From: an uncultured Eubacteriales bacterium
Lineage (GTDB): Bacteria > Bacillota > Clostridia > Oscillospirales > Acutalibacteraceae
Direction: 5' to 3'
Assembly: GCA_948968885.1 (NCBI GenBank)
Contig: CAREUR010000013.1
Span: forward strand, 1-27,658
Length of the DNA stretch: 27,658 bases
Positions within the stretch are counted from its first letter, which is position 1. Every line of letters starts with the position of its first letter. Shown piece after piece: positions 1-5,920 of this stretch. The notes beneath the pieces were generated by a model. It did no database searches, had not been told where the DNA came from, and worked only from the letters and a program-made list of their open reading frames with translations. The position numbers and the translations under genes are program-made.

Positions 1-110
1 TTCTAGCGCGGCATGTCCAGCGAGGTCACTCGCCCAGGGTGCAGTCCCAGTGTGGGGAACGTGAGAACCGTGTGATGCTGTAACCACCAGCAGGCTGAAA
101 TATTAGAAAA
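1..110 (+). other. GC-rich structured segment, possible group II intron fragment
   Basis: This stretch is much richer in G and C than the AT-rich sequence after it. Three consecutive short hairpins can be drawn: GCGAG/CTCGC at 20-24 and 29-33, GGG/CCC at 37-39 and 46-48, and TGCTG/CAGCA at 76-80 and 88-92. The look, including GGGTGCAGTCCC, recalls the domain I region of bacterial group II introns upstream of the reverse-transcriptase gene, but that is from memory. No reverse transcriptase and no domain V/VI are seen, and the left side is cut by the window edge. It could equally be another structured RNA or a mobile-element end. Strand is assumed. Confidence 0.3.
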
Positions 111-133
111 TCTAACTAAAAGGACGATTAATC

Positions 134-214
134 TTGAAAAGAATGTTTACAAATTATCCAGACGTCGTTTCAATAAACGAACTAATGACGATGCTAAGTA
201 AAAACCTAAGTTAA
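134..214 (+). pseudogene. Excisionase-like N-terminal remnant
   Basis: A 26-codon frame opens with TTG at 134, with an AAAGGA-like site about 10 bases upstream and an in-frame ATG at 143, and stops at 212-214. From the ATG it reads MFTNYPDVVSINELMTMLSK. This resembles the first helix-turn-helix segment of the small excisionase/MerR-like DNA-binding proteins of Firmicutes mobile elements, which commonly begin with a Y-P-D-V-V-S/T-I-K-E-L pattern and go on with G-I-G-R-N-T-A-Y. Here the frame ends just where the recognition helix should begin. I read it as a broken remnant. A chance frame cannot be excluded in so short a sequence. Confidence 0.35.
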
Positions 215-256
215 CCAAAAAGTTTGATAGAAACGCTAAAAATATTTTGCGCAGTA

Positions 257-285
257 TTGACATAACGCTAAAAACATTATATTAT
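257..285 (+). promoter_or_regulatory. SigA-type promoter of the transglutaminase-like gene
   Basis: TTGACA at 257-262 matches the -35 consensus exactly and TATTAT at 280-285 matches the -10 at five of six positions, with a 17-base spacer. Transcription would start near 292, just before the AAGGAG ribosome site at 301-306 of the gene starting at 318. This gives the gene its own transcription unit, opposite to all neighbours. Confidence 0.75.
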
Positions 286-317
286 ACAATACAAAACTAT
301 AAGGAGAAATTGTAAAA

Positions 318-929
318 ATGCTTGAAAAAATGCTTTTAATCCCAACATTATTATTTGGAGGAGGCGGTGATCAATCTTCTCATCCGCCAAATTTCGGTCA
401 ACCTGCAATTACATCAGAAAAGGTCATCGAAAGGCGTTGCCCAAAAGAAAGAGTAAAAGAAATATACGCAAAATTATTAAATGAGCTAGCAGTTGACGAA
501 GAGGTAGGGAATAGTTACGAAGGGGAAGAGCGTGATCCAATTGGTAAAATTTTTCAGAGCGACGTTGACGTCACTAAAAAATTTAAAAAAGGCATGTGCA
601 GACAAATTTCTCATAGACTATTCTATGATTTATATAAAATATGCTCCCAAGTTTATATTTTGGTGATTGAAAATCGAGACGGTTCATCGCATATAGCTGT
701 TATGTATGTGGGCGAAGATGGACAAAAATATGTAGCAGATTTATCATGTGAACTTCAATATTGTGAATGGTTTCCTAATGTGTTTAAACGAAATGAACCC
801 AGACTTTATGGGGTTCCTTTAGAGAAATACAAAGAACAGAACAAATATTTACGGCGTATGTATATTTTGAACGAAAATCCTATTAACAATGGAAAGTCAT
901 TTGGTGAACTTAAATTTGTCCCCCTATAA
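318..929 (+). CDS. Transglutaminase-like cysteine protein, orphan
   Basis: The product is 203 residues, starting at ATG 318 with AAGGAG at 301-306. I do not recognise a named family. The core has Cys94 (GMCRQIS), His125 (SSHIAVMYV) and Asp141 (YVADLS). Order, spacing (31 and 16 residues) and local contexts match the Cys-His-Asp triad of transglutaminase-like and related papain-fold enzymes, where Cys heads a helix and His and Asp lie on neighbouring strands. The N-terminus has a short hydrophobic run and a Gly4 stretch (residues 5-17), too short for a confident signal peptide. The gene is AT-rich, opposite in strand to its neighbours, and sits beside a possible intron fragment and an excisionase remnant, which suggests acquisition by transfer. 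Substrate is unknown; peptidase, deamidase, amidase or cross-linking activity are all possible. It is certainly coding-like; the fold call is moderate. Confidence 0.65.
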   Translation: MLEKMLLIPTLLFGGGGDQSSHPPNFGQPAITSEKVIERRCPKERVKEIYAKLLNELAVDEEVGNSYEGEERDPIGKIFQSDVDVTKKFKKGMCRQISHRLFYDLYKICSQVYILVIENRDGSSHIAVMYVGEDGQKYVADLSCELQYCEWFPNVFKRNEPRLYGVPLEKYKEQNKYLRRMYILNENPINNGKSFGELKFVPL

Positions 930-1017
930 TGTAGATATTTTTTCCGTTTATTTTCCTCTAAATTTAACGGCAAGCGCTTAATAATTGGAAAGTAATTTTC
1001 TCAATTTCATAATTTAT

Positions 1018-1065
1018 AAAAAATAGAGCATGCAGTAGTCTGACGTTTATCAACTACTGCATGCT
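1018..1065 (-). terminator. Intrinsic terminator of the tRNA cluster
   Basis: A perfect 13-bp stem pairs 1027-1039 with 1053-1065 around a 13-base loop. Reading on the minus strand, the stem is followed after three bases by six T residues (1023-1018), as in a Rho-independent terminator for transcripts from the tRNA genes. On the plus strand the following sequence has only short T runs, so it may also act weakly on the transcript of the gene ending at 929. Confidence 0.75.
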
Positions 1066-1165
1066 TTGCTGTTTATCTAAAAGATTTTTTAGAAAAGCTT
1101 ACTTTGTTTTATGTAACCAATTTTTAGTACAGTACAAAAACTCAGCGTTAATGCGGTATTTTGAG

Positions 1166-1241
1166 TGGTGAGCCATCGGAGATTCGAACTCCGGACACCT
1201 TGATTAAAAGTCAAGTGCTCTGCCAACTGAGCTAATGGCTC
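1166..1241 (-). tRNA. tRNA-Lys (TTT)
   Basis: The minus strand folds as a standard cloverleaf with acceptor GAGCCAT/ATGGCTC, D stem GCTC/GAGC, anticodon arm CTTGA-CTTTTAA-TCAAG (anticodon TTT) and T arm CGGAG-TTCGAAT-CTCCG. Discriminator A is followed by an encoded CCA at 1168-1166. It is the last gene of the cluster before the terminator. Confidence 0.97.
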
Positions 1242-1257
1242 ATACTATAAGAGAAAA

Positions 1258-1332
1258 TGGCTGGGATGGCTGGATTCGAACCAGCGAATGACGGAGTCAA
1301 AGTCCGTTGCCTTACCGCTTGGCTACACCCCA
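1258..1332 (-). tRNA. tRNA-Gln (TTG)
   Basis: Acceptor TGGGGTG/CATCCCA (one G-T pair), anticodon arm ACGGA-CTTTGAC-TCCGT with anticodon TTG, T arm GCTGG-TTCGAAT-CCAGC, discriminator G and encoded CCA at 1260-1258. Lies 16 bases upstream of tRNA-Lys in the same transcript. Confidence 0.97.
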
Positions 1333-1354
1333 ATATAAAAAGCGAATTTTACCG

Positions 1355-1432
1355 TGGGGTGGATAGTCGGAGTCGAACCGACGGTCTCCAGTGCCACAAA
1401 CTGGCGCTTTAACCAACTAAGCTATACCCACC
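1355..1432 (-). tRNA. tRNA-His (GTG)
   Basis: Anticodon loop TTTGTGG gives anticodon GTG. Acceptor GTGGGTA pairs with TATCCAC. The extra 5' G (-1, at 1432) opposite discriminator C73, the identity element for histidyl-tRNA synthetase, is encoded. CCA is encoded at 1357-1355. Confidence 0.97.
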
Positions 1433-1435
1433 ATA

Positions 1436-1512
1436 TGGCGCGCCAAAAGGGACTCGAACCCCTGGCCTACTGCTTAGAAGGCAGTTGCTCTATCCAGCTG
1501 AGCTATTGGCGC
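1436..1512 (-). tRNA. tRNA-Arg (TCT)
   Basis: Acceptor GCGCCAA/TTGGCGC, anticodon arm ACTGC-CTTCTAA-GCAGT with anticodon TCT for AGA/AGG codons, discriminator G and encoded CCA at 1438-1436. It starts three bases after the tRNA-His extra G. Confidence 0.97.
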
Positions 1513-1521
1513 AAAAAACCA

Positions 1522-1595
1522 TGGAGCGGATGATGGGAATCGAACCCACGCGACCAGCTTGGAAGGCTGGAGTTCTACCATTGAACTACATCCGC
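1522..1595 (-). tRNA. tRNA-Gly (TCC)
   Basis: Acceptor GCGGATG/CATCCGC, anticodon arm CCAGC-CTTCCAA-GCTGG with anticodon TCC, discriminator T and encoded CCA at 1524-1522. It is the promoter-proximal gene of the cluster, its 5' end lying about 17 bases from the -10 box. Confidence 0.97.
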
Positions 1596-1598
1596 ATC

Positions 1599-1650
1599 AT
1601 TGACGAGTTATATTTTATCACACAACTCGCCACAAAGTCAAGAGTTTTTT
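1599..1650. repeat. Direct repeat copy A (tRNA promoter region)
   Basis: This 52-base stretch aligns without gaps to 1803-1854 at an offset of 204 bases, with six mismatches by my count. Copy A carries the tRNA cluster promoter. Confidence 0.85.
1612..1641 (-). promoter_or_regulatory. Promoter of the tRNA cluster
   Basis: On the minus strand TTGACT (1641-1636) and TAAAAT (1617-1612) are separated by 18 bases. The start site would be near 1605, ten bases before tRNA-Gly. It lies inside repeat copy A (1599-1650). Confidence 0.7.
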
Positions 1651-1709
1651 ATATTTACTTCAACATTGTTAGGCTACTTTTCGTAAAATAAATATGCGAA
1701 ATCGTGCGA

Positions 1710-1786
1710 TATAATTATCAGTAACCGTGGTCTGAACGAAAATATGCAAGTCGTAGGGTAGGGGGAAGCTACTGTCCCCCCTTTTT
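1710..1786 (+). ncRNA. Possible small RNA ending in an intrinsic terminator
   Basis: A TATAAT box at 1710-1715 on the plus strand would start a transcript near 1722. At 1761-1781 a hairpin with arms GGGGGA and TCCCCC and a 9-base loop is followed by TTTTT (1782-1786), a good intrinsic terminator. No open reading frame of note and no -35 box are seen, so the RNA of about 65 bases is a hypothesis. The rest of the gene-free stretch 1651-1802 holds nothing else I recognise. The hairpin could instead be a relic, or serve as a barrier to plus-strand read-through into the minus-strand operon. Confidence 0.3.
1761..1786 (+). terminator. G/C-rich hairpin with T tract
   Basis: Arms G5A (1761-1766) and TC5 (1775-1780) with a 9-base loop, then C and five T on the plus strand. 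The shape is that of a Rho-independent terminator, although no plus-strand gene lies directly upstream. Confidence 0.55.
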
Positions 1787-1802
1787 GGGTTAAATTCTCA
1801 CT

Positions 1803-1854
1803 ATTGATGAGTTGTGTTTTATCATAAAACTTGCCACAAAGTCAAGAGTTTTTT
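1803..1854. repeat. Direct repeat copy B, overlapping the end of the peptide gene
   Basis: Near-identical to 1599-1650 (six mismatches in 52). The TTGACT box is conserved here (1845-1840) but the -10 equivalent is TAAAAC, weaker than in copy A. The copy includes the last four codons of the gene 1842-2066 and its TGA stop. Any transcript started here would run leftward through 1800 with no gene before the tRNA promoter. Confidence 0.8.
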
Positions 1855-2066
1855 GATTTGTATAAATCTGAAAATGCAATAGGCTCATTTCTTTTTGGGC
1901 AAATCAAAGAATGAGGAGCTTGATTTAACTTAGGGTCAACAGTGTAAGTTCGGCCACAGCGCGAGCAAGTTCTTGAGTAAGGAGTCATGGAGTCCCGCAT
2001 AATAGAAAAACCTCCTCCAGCGGCTGTCTCTAAATCTTTGTCGTCCATTTGCTTATCCTTTTTCAT
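1842..2066 (-). CDS. Double-glycine leader peptide with degenerate zinc-ribbon core
   Basis: The 74-residue product starts with ATG 2066-2064 behind a near-perfect AAGGAGGTG site (2080-2072). Residues 1-18, with DDKDLETAAGG, look like a double-glycine leader of the class II bacteriocin/RiPP type: acidic, with spaced hydrophobics and GG at the end. The predicted core has Cys34-x2-Cys37, His52 and Cys56; a zinc ribbon would have a fourth Cys at 59, where there is Arg. It lies 40 bases after the Clp ATPase gene on the same strand, so it is probably co-transcribed. No C39-peptidase transporter or modification enzyme is in the window, so export and maturation, if any, need genes elsewhere. The last codons fall inside repeat copy B. 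Coding status is strongly supported by the ribosome site; the function is unknown, and a cytoplasmic zinc-ribbon protein is the alternative. Confidence 0.6.
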   Translation of the reverse strand: MKKDKQMDDKDLETAAGGGFSIMRDSMTPYSRTCSRCGRTYTVDPKLNQAPHSLICPKRNEPIAFSDLYKSKNS

Positions 2067-2106
2067 AAAAACACCTCCTTTCCTTTAAAACTAGCCAGTT
2101 AGAGCC

Positions 2107-4395
2107 CTAAACCGTTTCGACTTCAAGATGCGATTTATTCACGCAGAATGCGATTTCTGTCACCATCTTTTTATAATTTTCAATTAGCTCTAAGGCGATC
2201 TTATCCTCGACATTCTTCCTAATCAAATTTCGCAGATCTCTAGCGGCGTTCTTGCCGCCAAAGGCCTTATTCGCCAGCCATTTTAAAACAGAGTCATTGT
2301 AACTCAAAGTGATATTTCGCTCGGCAAGAATGCCAACGTATTCGTCCAGCATAAGCTTTGCAATCTTCTCAAAATCGCTTTTGTCAAGGTCTCTAAACAC
2401 GATGATTTCGTCGATGCGGCTCAAAAATTCTGGCCGTAAAAAGTCCGACAACGCCTTATGAGCCTTTTCTTTATTGAGCTCGTTCTGAGTCTTTGCAAAC
2501 CCCACCGCGCTGCTTTTTTTGTCGCTGCCGGCGTTAGAAGTCATCACTATAATCGTGTTCTCAAAGTTAACTTGCCGCCCTTGCGCATCGGTAATCTTGC
2601 CCTCATCTAAGATTTGAAGCAAAATATTCAAAACATCCGGATGCGCCTTTTCGATCTCGTCAAAAAGCAGAACAGAGTACGGACGCCGACGCACTTTTTC
2701 GGTAATCTGACCGGATTCACTATATCCAACATAGCCGGGGGGCGAGCCGATTATACGAGAAACCGAGTGTTTCTCCATAAACTCAGACATGTCGAGGCGA
2801 ATGAGCGTCTCGGGGCTATCAAACAGCTCTTGCGACAAAACATTAACAAGCTCGGTCTTGCCCACGCCAGTGGGGCCAACAAAAATAAACGATGCCGGGC
2901 GCCTTCTGGGGCTAATTTGCACGCGACTTCTTTTTATCGCCGAAGCAACGGCCTCCACAGCCTCATCTTGACCAATCACTTTGCTCTTTAATTTTTCCTC
3001 AATGTTAGCGAGCTTCTTAAGGTCATTCTCCTTTATTTTAGAGGAAGGAATCCCCGTCCAAAGCTCCACAACGTGCGCAACGTCGCTTTCGGTAACGTAG
3101 ACGCTAAAAGCCTTCTCTGCGATTTTCTCAAGCTCCTGGTTTATCCGAGCAATCTCTGAGCGAACCTTGGCCAACTTTTCATAATCGATGTTATCTGGCT
3201 CGCGCGAGGCAATCTCGCATTCGGTAGCGATGAAGCTGTCCAACTGCCGAGACAAAGAATCGTACTTTTCCATAGCAAGATTCTTGAGCGAAGCAAACGC
3301 AGCCGATTCGTCCATCAAGTCGATAGCCTTGTCTGGCAAGAAGCGGTCCATTATATAGCGCTCCGACAGAACAACGATTTTCCGGATCAGATTGTCCGAA
3401 ATGTTGATCCGGTGGTATTTTTCGTAATAAACCTTGATCCCCTTCAAAACCTCAACGGTGCTGTCGATAGAAGGCTCAACAATAGAAACAGGCTGAAAGC
3501 GGCGCTCCAACGCGGCGTCTTTCTCAATGTACTTTCGGTATTCCGAGAAAGTGGTGGCACCAATAACCTGGATTTCTCCGCGAGACAACGCCGGTTTTAA
3601 GATATTCGCAGCGTTCATAGAGTTACTCTCGGTCTCGCCCGCGCCCACTAGATTGTGCACCTCGTCGATGAACAAAATAATATTTCCAGCTTCTTTAACC
3701 TCGTCAATGAGCCCCTTTATCCGGTTCTCAAATTGGCCCCTAAACTGCGTTCCAGCAACCAAAGCAGTCAGGTCTATAAGGTAAATCTCCTTCTTCTTGA
3801 GCCGTGTTGGAACTTTGCCCTTGGAGATCAAAATAGCCAAACTCTCGGCAATGGCGGTCTTGCCAACGCCGGGTTCGCCAATTAAGCACGGATTATTTTT
3901 TGTGCGACGGCTTAAAATCTGAATAGTCCTAGCAATTTCCTTATCCCTGCCGATTATCTTGTCGAGCTTGTTTTTTCGGGCCTTCTCGGTAAGATTCGAG
4001 CAGTAAAGCTCTAGGTACTTCTTTTTACTATTAGCTTTTTTCTTTTTGCTAGAGTCCCGACCAGAAGTGGAGCCACTTACGCTCTCATCTCGGCTATTAT
4101 TGGGGCTGCTACTAGAAAAAACGTTTTTTATAAAGGGGAGAGCAGCGGCGCTTTCCTCAACAAAATCCTCGTAGCTTGCGAGCTCGTCTTCGCTAAGATT
4201 CATAAACTCGTTCATTTGCTCGGCCATAGATTCCATTTCTTCGGCCGAAAAGCCAATCTTGTTCATGATATCGTCAAGAGGCTTAAGCCCGAGCTCCTTA
4301 GCGCAAGTCAAGCAAAACCCCTGCGGCTTGGAGTCTTCTTTATCCACCGATATAAAAACCATAGCAGGCCTTTTTTTGCACCGAGAACACAACAT
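2107..4395 (-). CDS. Zinc-finger Clp ATPase (ClpC/ClpE type)
   Basis: A 762-residue HSP100 unfoldase. In place of the usual Clp N-terminal repeats it has a Cys4 zinc finger (Cys3, Cys6, Cys28, Cys31), as in ClpE and McsA-like proteins, then a Ser/Lys-rich linker (about 92-126). AAA domain 1 has Walker A GEPGVGKT (173-180) and Walker B ILFIDE (240-245). A short coiled middle segment lies near 405-430. AAA domain 2 has GPTGVGKT (507-514) and VLLFDE (575-580), followed by the Clp/Hsp100 signature. VGF at 631-633 sits where the ClpP-docking loop is expected, so it probably feeds substrates to ClpP. An Arg in the sensor-2 region (AARDLRN) is present. All catalytic motifs look intact. It follows pgsA by 54 bases and precedes the double-glycine peptide. 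No ctsR or mcsB is adjacent, so the usual heat-shock operon layout is absent. ClpE versus ClpC naming is uncertain. Confidence 0.93.
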   Translation of the reverse strand: MLCSRCKKRPAMVFISVDKEDSKPQGFCLTCAKELGLKPLDDIMNKIGFSAEEMESMAEQMNEFMNLSEDELASYEDFVEESAAALPFIKNVFSSSSPNNSRDESVSGSTSGRDSSKKKKANSKKKYLELYCSNLTEKARKNKLDKIIGRDKEIARTIQILSRRTKNNPCLIGEPGVGKTAIAESLAILISKGKVPTRLKKKEIYLIDLTALVAGTQFRGQFENRIKGLIDEVKEAGNIILFIDEVHNLVGAGETESNSMNAANILKPALSRGEIQVIGATTFSEYRKYIEKDAALERRFQPVSIVEPSIDSTVEVLKGIKVYYEKYHRINISDNLIRKIVVLSERYIMDRFLPDKAIDLMDESAAFASLKNLAMEKYDSLSRQLDSFIATECEIASREPDNIDYEKLAKVRSEIARINQELEKIAEKAFSVYVTESDVAHVVELWTGIPSSKIKENDLKKLANIEEKLKSKVIGQDEAVEAVASAIKRSRVQISPRRRPASFIFVGPTGVGKTELVNVLSQELFDSPETLIRLDMSEFMEKHSVSRIIGSPPGYVGYSESGQITEKVRRRPYSVLLFDEIEKAHPDVLNILLQILDEGKITDAQGRQVNFENTIIVMTSNAGSDKKSSAVGFAKTQNELNKEKAHKALSDFLRPEFLSRIDEIIVFRDLDKSDFEKIAKLMLDEYVGILAERNITLSYNDSVLKWLANKAFGGKNAARDLRNLIRKNVEDKIALELIENYKKMVTEIAFCVNKSHLEVETV

Positions 4396-4449
4396 AACTC
4401 TTTCTCCTCACTAATTAATTTTTGCGGTGTCCATTAACACCAGTAACGT

Positions 4450-5034
4450 TTAATCTTTTTCTTTTTGATTAGAACCAGAGATATCGTTTATCAACTTTAA
4501 GAATATTATAAAATATTTAAACAAAGCAAACAGCATAAAAGCTAAAGTTACAGACAGCAAAGAAATAGAAACAATGGGCCGATTAACGCCCCAAATGGCC
4601 TTCAAAGCAACAATAATTATAACAGATACATAAAAGAAGACAGTAGCGACTTTGCCATACCAGCGGGCAGCGGGCGGTTTGACTCCTTTTTTTATTAAGA
4701 AGCTTCCGGCAATCAACATAGACAAATCTTTTAAAATCAAGATTACAACAAACGGCACAATCTCTGGAAATTTTATCCCCATACAGATAATAACAGCCGT
4801 CAGCGTGAGTTTATCTGCAAGCGGGTCAAGCACCTTGCCAAGCGAAGTTATCTGACCAAAACTTCTGGCAATCATCCCGTCGAACATATCGCTAAATCCA
4901 GAGACAATCAGCACAAAAGCAGAGGCCAAATAGTCGTCATTTAAAAAGTATAATACAAAAGGCACAATTATGATTATTCTAGCAAGAGACAGAATGTTTG
5001 GAATATTTAGATTTTCTTTTTTTAAAATGTCCAT
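4450..5034 (-). CDS. pgsA: CDP-diacylglycerol--glycerol-3-phosphate phosphatidyltransferase
   Basis: An integral membrane enzyme that makes phosphatidylglycerol phosphate from CDP-diacylglycerol and glycerol 3-phosphate, the first committed step to phosphatidylglycerol and cardiolipin. The CDP-alcohol phosphotransferase motif D-x2-D-G-x2-A-R-x8-G-x3-D-x3-D is complete, with Asp49, Asp52, Gly66, Asp70 and Asp74 in this 194-residue version. Several hydrophobic membrane segments follow. I start at ATG 5034 because GAGGGA (5050-5045) lies about ten bases upstream; a GTG six codons earlier has no good ribosome site. It lies between cvpA and the Clp ATPase gene, probably in one operon. A cardiolipin synthase of the same superfamily is less likely but not excluded. 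Confidence 0.88.
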   Translation of the reverse strand: MDILKKENLNIPNILSLARIIIIVPFVLYFLNDDYLASAFVLIVSGFSDMFDGMIARSFGQITSLGKVLDPLADKLTLTAVIICMGIKFPEIVPFVVILILKDLSMLIAGSFLIKKGVKPPAARWYGKVATVFFYVSVIIIVALKAIWGVNRPIVSISLLSVTLAFMLFALFKYFIIFLKLINDISGSNQKEKD

Positions 5035-5073
5035 AAAATTAAAATCCCTCACTTTCTGCGTACTTTATGCATT

Positions 5074-5793
5074 TCAAATTTGATGCGACTTCAAATAATC
5101 ATTCAGTACATCCACATTTACATTGTATATTGGCTTAAACACTTTTGACTCATCAATAGCAAAGTTGACGTCGTTAACAAGGCCGGCTTTAGGAACAATC
5201 AGTAAAACGGACTTAAAAGCGACAACAAAAATAAACATAAAAACAACAAATTTTAATACGCCCATGCATAGCCCCAAAATAGAATCGATAAGTCCAAAAA
5301 TAGGAATCCGTGGCAACTTAAACGCATACTTAAACAAAAGCCTCAAAACAGTAAAAGTAATAATCGATAAAACCGCGAACATAACTACGGTGATGGCATG
5401 AAGAATAGATGGTTTTAACAGGCCTTCTACAACAGCGCTTTTGTCGCCAGGAGAGTGCAAAGCCTTTAAAATGTCGTTTATAGTAATTCCGTAAAAAGTC
5501 GATTTATTATAAAAGATGTTTGGGATGCCAGAAACCAGGCCCGCGATATTTTTAGCAGAGTCAATTAAACCTCCGTTTTGAGCCAGAATATCGTTAATCT
5601 TGCCAACAAGCCCGCTATGCACGAAGTTTTGATAATAATATTCCGACAAAGAGGGCGCAAACAAATAGGGAACAAGCACGCTAAAAATCATGATGACTAA
5701 ATCGACAATAGATTTAAAGAATCCTTTTTTAAAACCTGTCCACAAAAAAATTGCGGCTGCAACGACGACTACTAAATCAAAAAACGCACTCAT
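5074..5793 (-). CDS. cvpA: CvpA family membrane protein
   Basis: A 239-residue membrane protein with an N-terminal hydrophobic helix followed by W-T-G-F-K-K-G (residues 18-24), the conserved start of the CvpA (colicin V production) family, and further membrane segments near 28-47, 130-155 and 165-200. The family is linked to membrane and envelope homeostasis; its molecular activity is not established. ATG 5793 has a GAGGAG-type site just upstream. It is first in the likely operon with pgsA, the Clp ATPase and the double-glycine peptide. The link between the family name and the bacteriocin-like peptide two genes on is probably coincidence. Confidence 0.85.
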   Translation of the reverse strand: MSAFFDLVVVVAAAIFLWTGFKKGFFKSIVDLVIMIFSVLVPYLFAPSLSEYYYQNFVHSGLVGKINDILAQNGGLIDSAKNIAGLVSGIPNIFYNKSTFYGITINDILKALHSPGDKSAVVEGLLKPSILHAITVVMFAVLSIITFTVLRLLFKYAFKLPRIPIFGLIDSILGLCMGVLKFVVFMFIFVVAFKSVLLIVPKAGLVNDVNFAIDESKVFKPIYNVNVDVLNDYLKSHQI

Positions 5794-5841
5794 TTTATTT
5801 ATTTCTCCTCAAGATTTAATTAATACTACTAACGCAATAAC

Positions 5842-5870
5842 ATATTATCATAAACGTTAAAAAAATTCAA
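5842..5870 (-). promoter_or_regulatory. Promoter of the cvpA operon
   Basis: On the minus strand TTGAAT (5870-5865) and TAATAT (5847-5842) with a 17-base spacer, and TG one base before the -10 (extended -10). It lies about 50 bases before cvpA, in the gap after the DUF5711-like gene. Confidence 0.65.
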
Positions 5871-5886
5871 TATATTTGCACAAATT

Positions 5887-5900
5887 TGTCGAAATCGACA
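5887..5900. promoter_or_regulatory. Inverted repeat upstream of the cvpA promoter
   Basis: TGTCGA and TCGACA arms separated by two bases form a near-perfect dyad 16 bases upstream of the cvpA -35 box. Its size and position fit an operator or activator site; no regulator is known. As a terminator for the upstream gene it lacks a T tract. Confidence 0.3.
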
Positions 5901-5920
5901 TAAAATTAAATTCAATTATG

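Noticed and set aside
1076..1093. TCTAAAA/TTTTAGA hairpin as a second terminator after tRNA-Lys
   Set aside because: Pure AT-type stem with no useful T tract; the 13-bp hairpin next to it explains termination better.
1485..1691. 68-residue plus-strand frame over the tRNA-Arg and tRNA-Gly genes
   Set aside because: It is the antisense reading of two tRNA genes, a well-known spurious protein in annotations, with no ribosome site.
2614..4437. Several plus-strand frames of 60-125 residues inside the Clp ATPase gene
   Set aside because: They lie antisense to an intact conserved gene, lack ribosome sites and have no recognisable domains. The same holds for the antisense frames over glmM, ruvB, ruvA, comEC, alaS, the LCP gene and the degenerate ATPase.
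4396..4449. Hairpin GGTGT/ACACC between pgsA and the Clp gene as a terminator
   Set aside because: Only five base pairs with no T run on either strand; the genes are most likely co-transcribed.
1842..5793. A complete bacteriocin system of cvpA plus the double-glycine peptide
   Set aside because: CvpA is a general membrane protein family, and no immunity gene, C39 transporter or modification enzyme is present, so only the peptide itself is reported.
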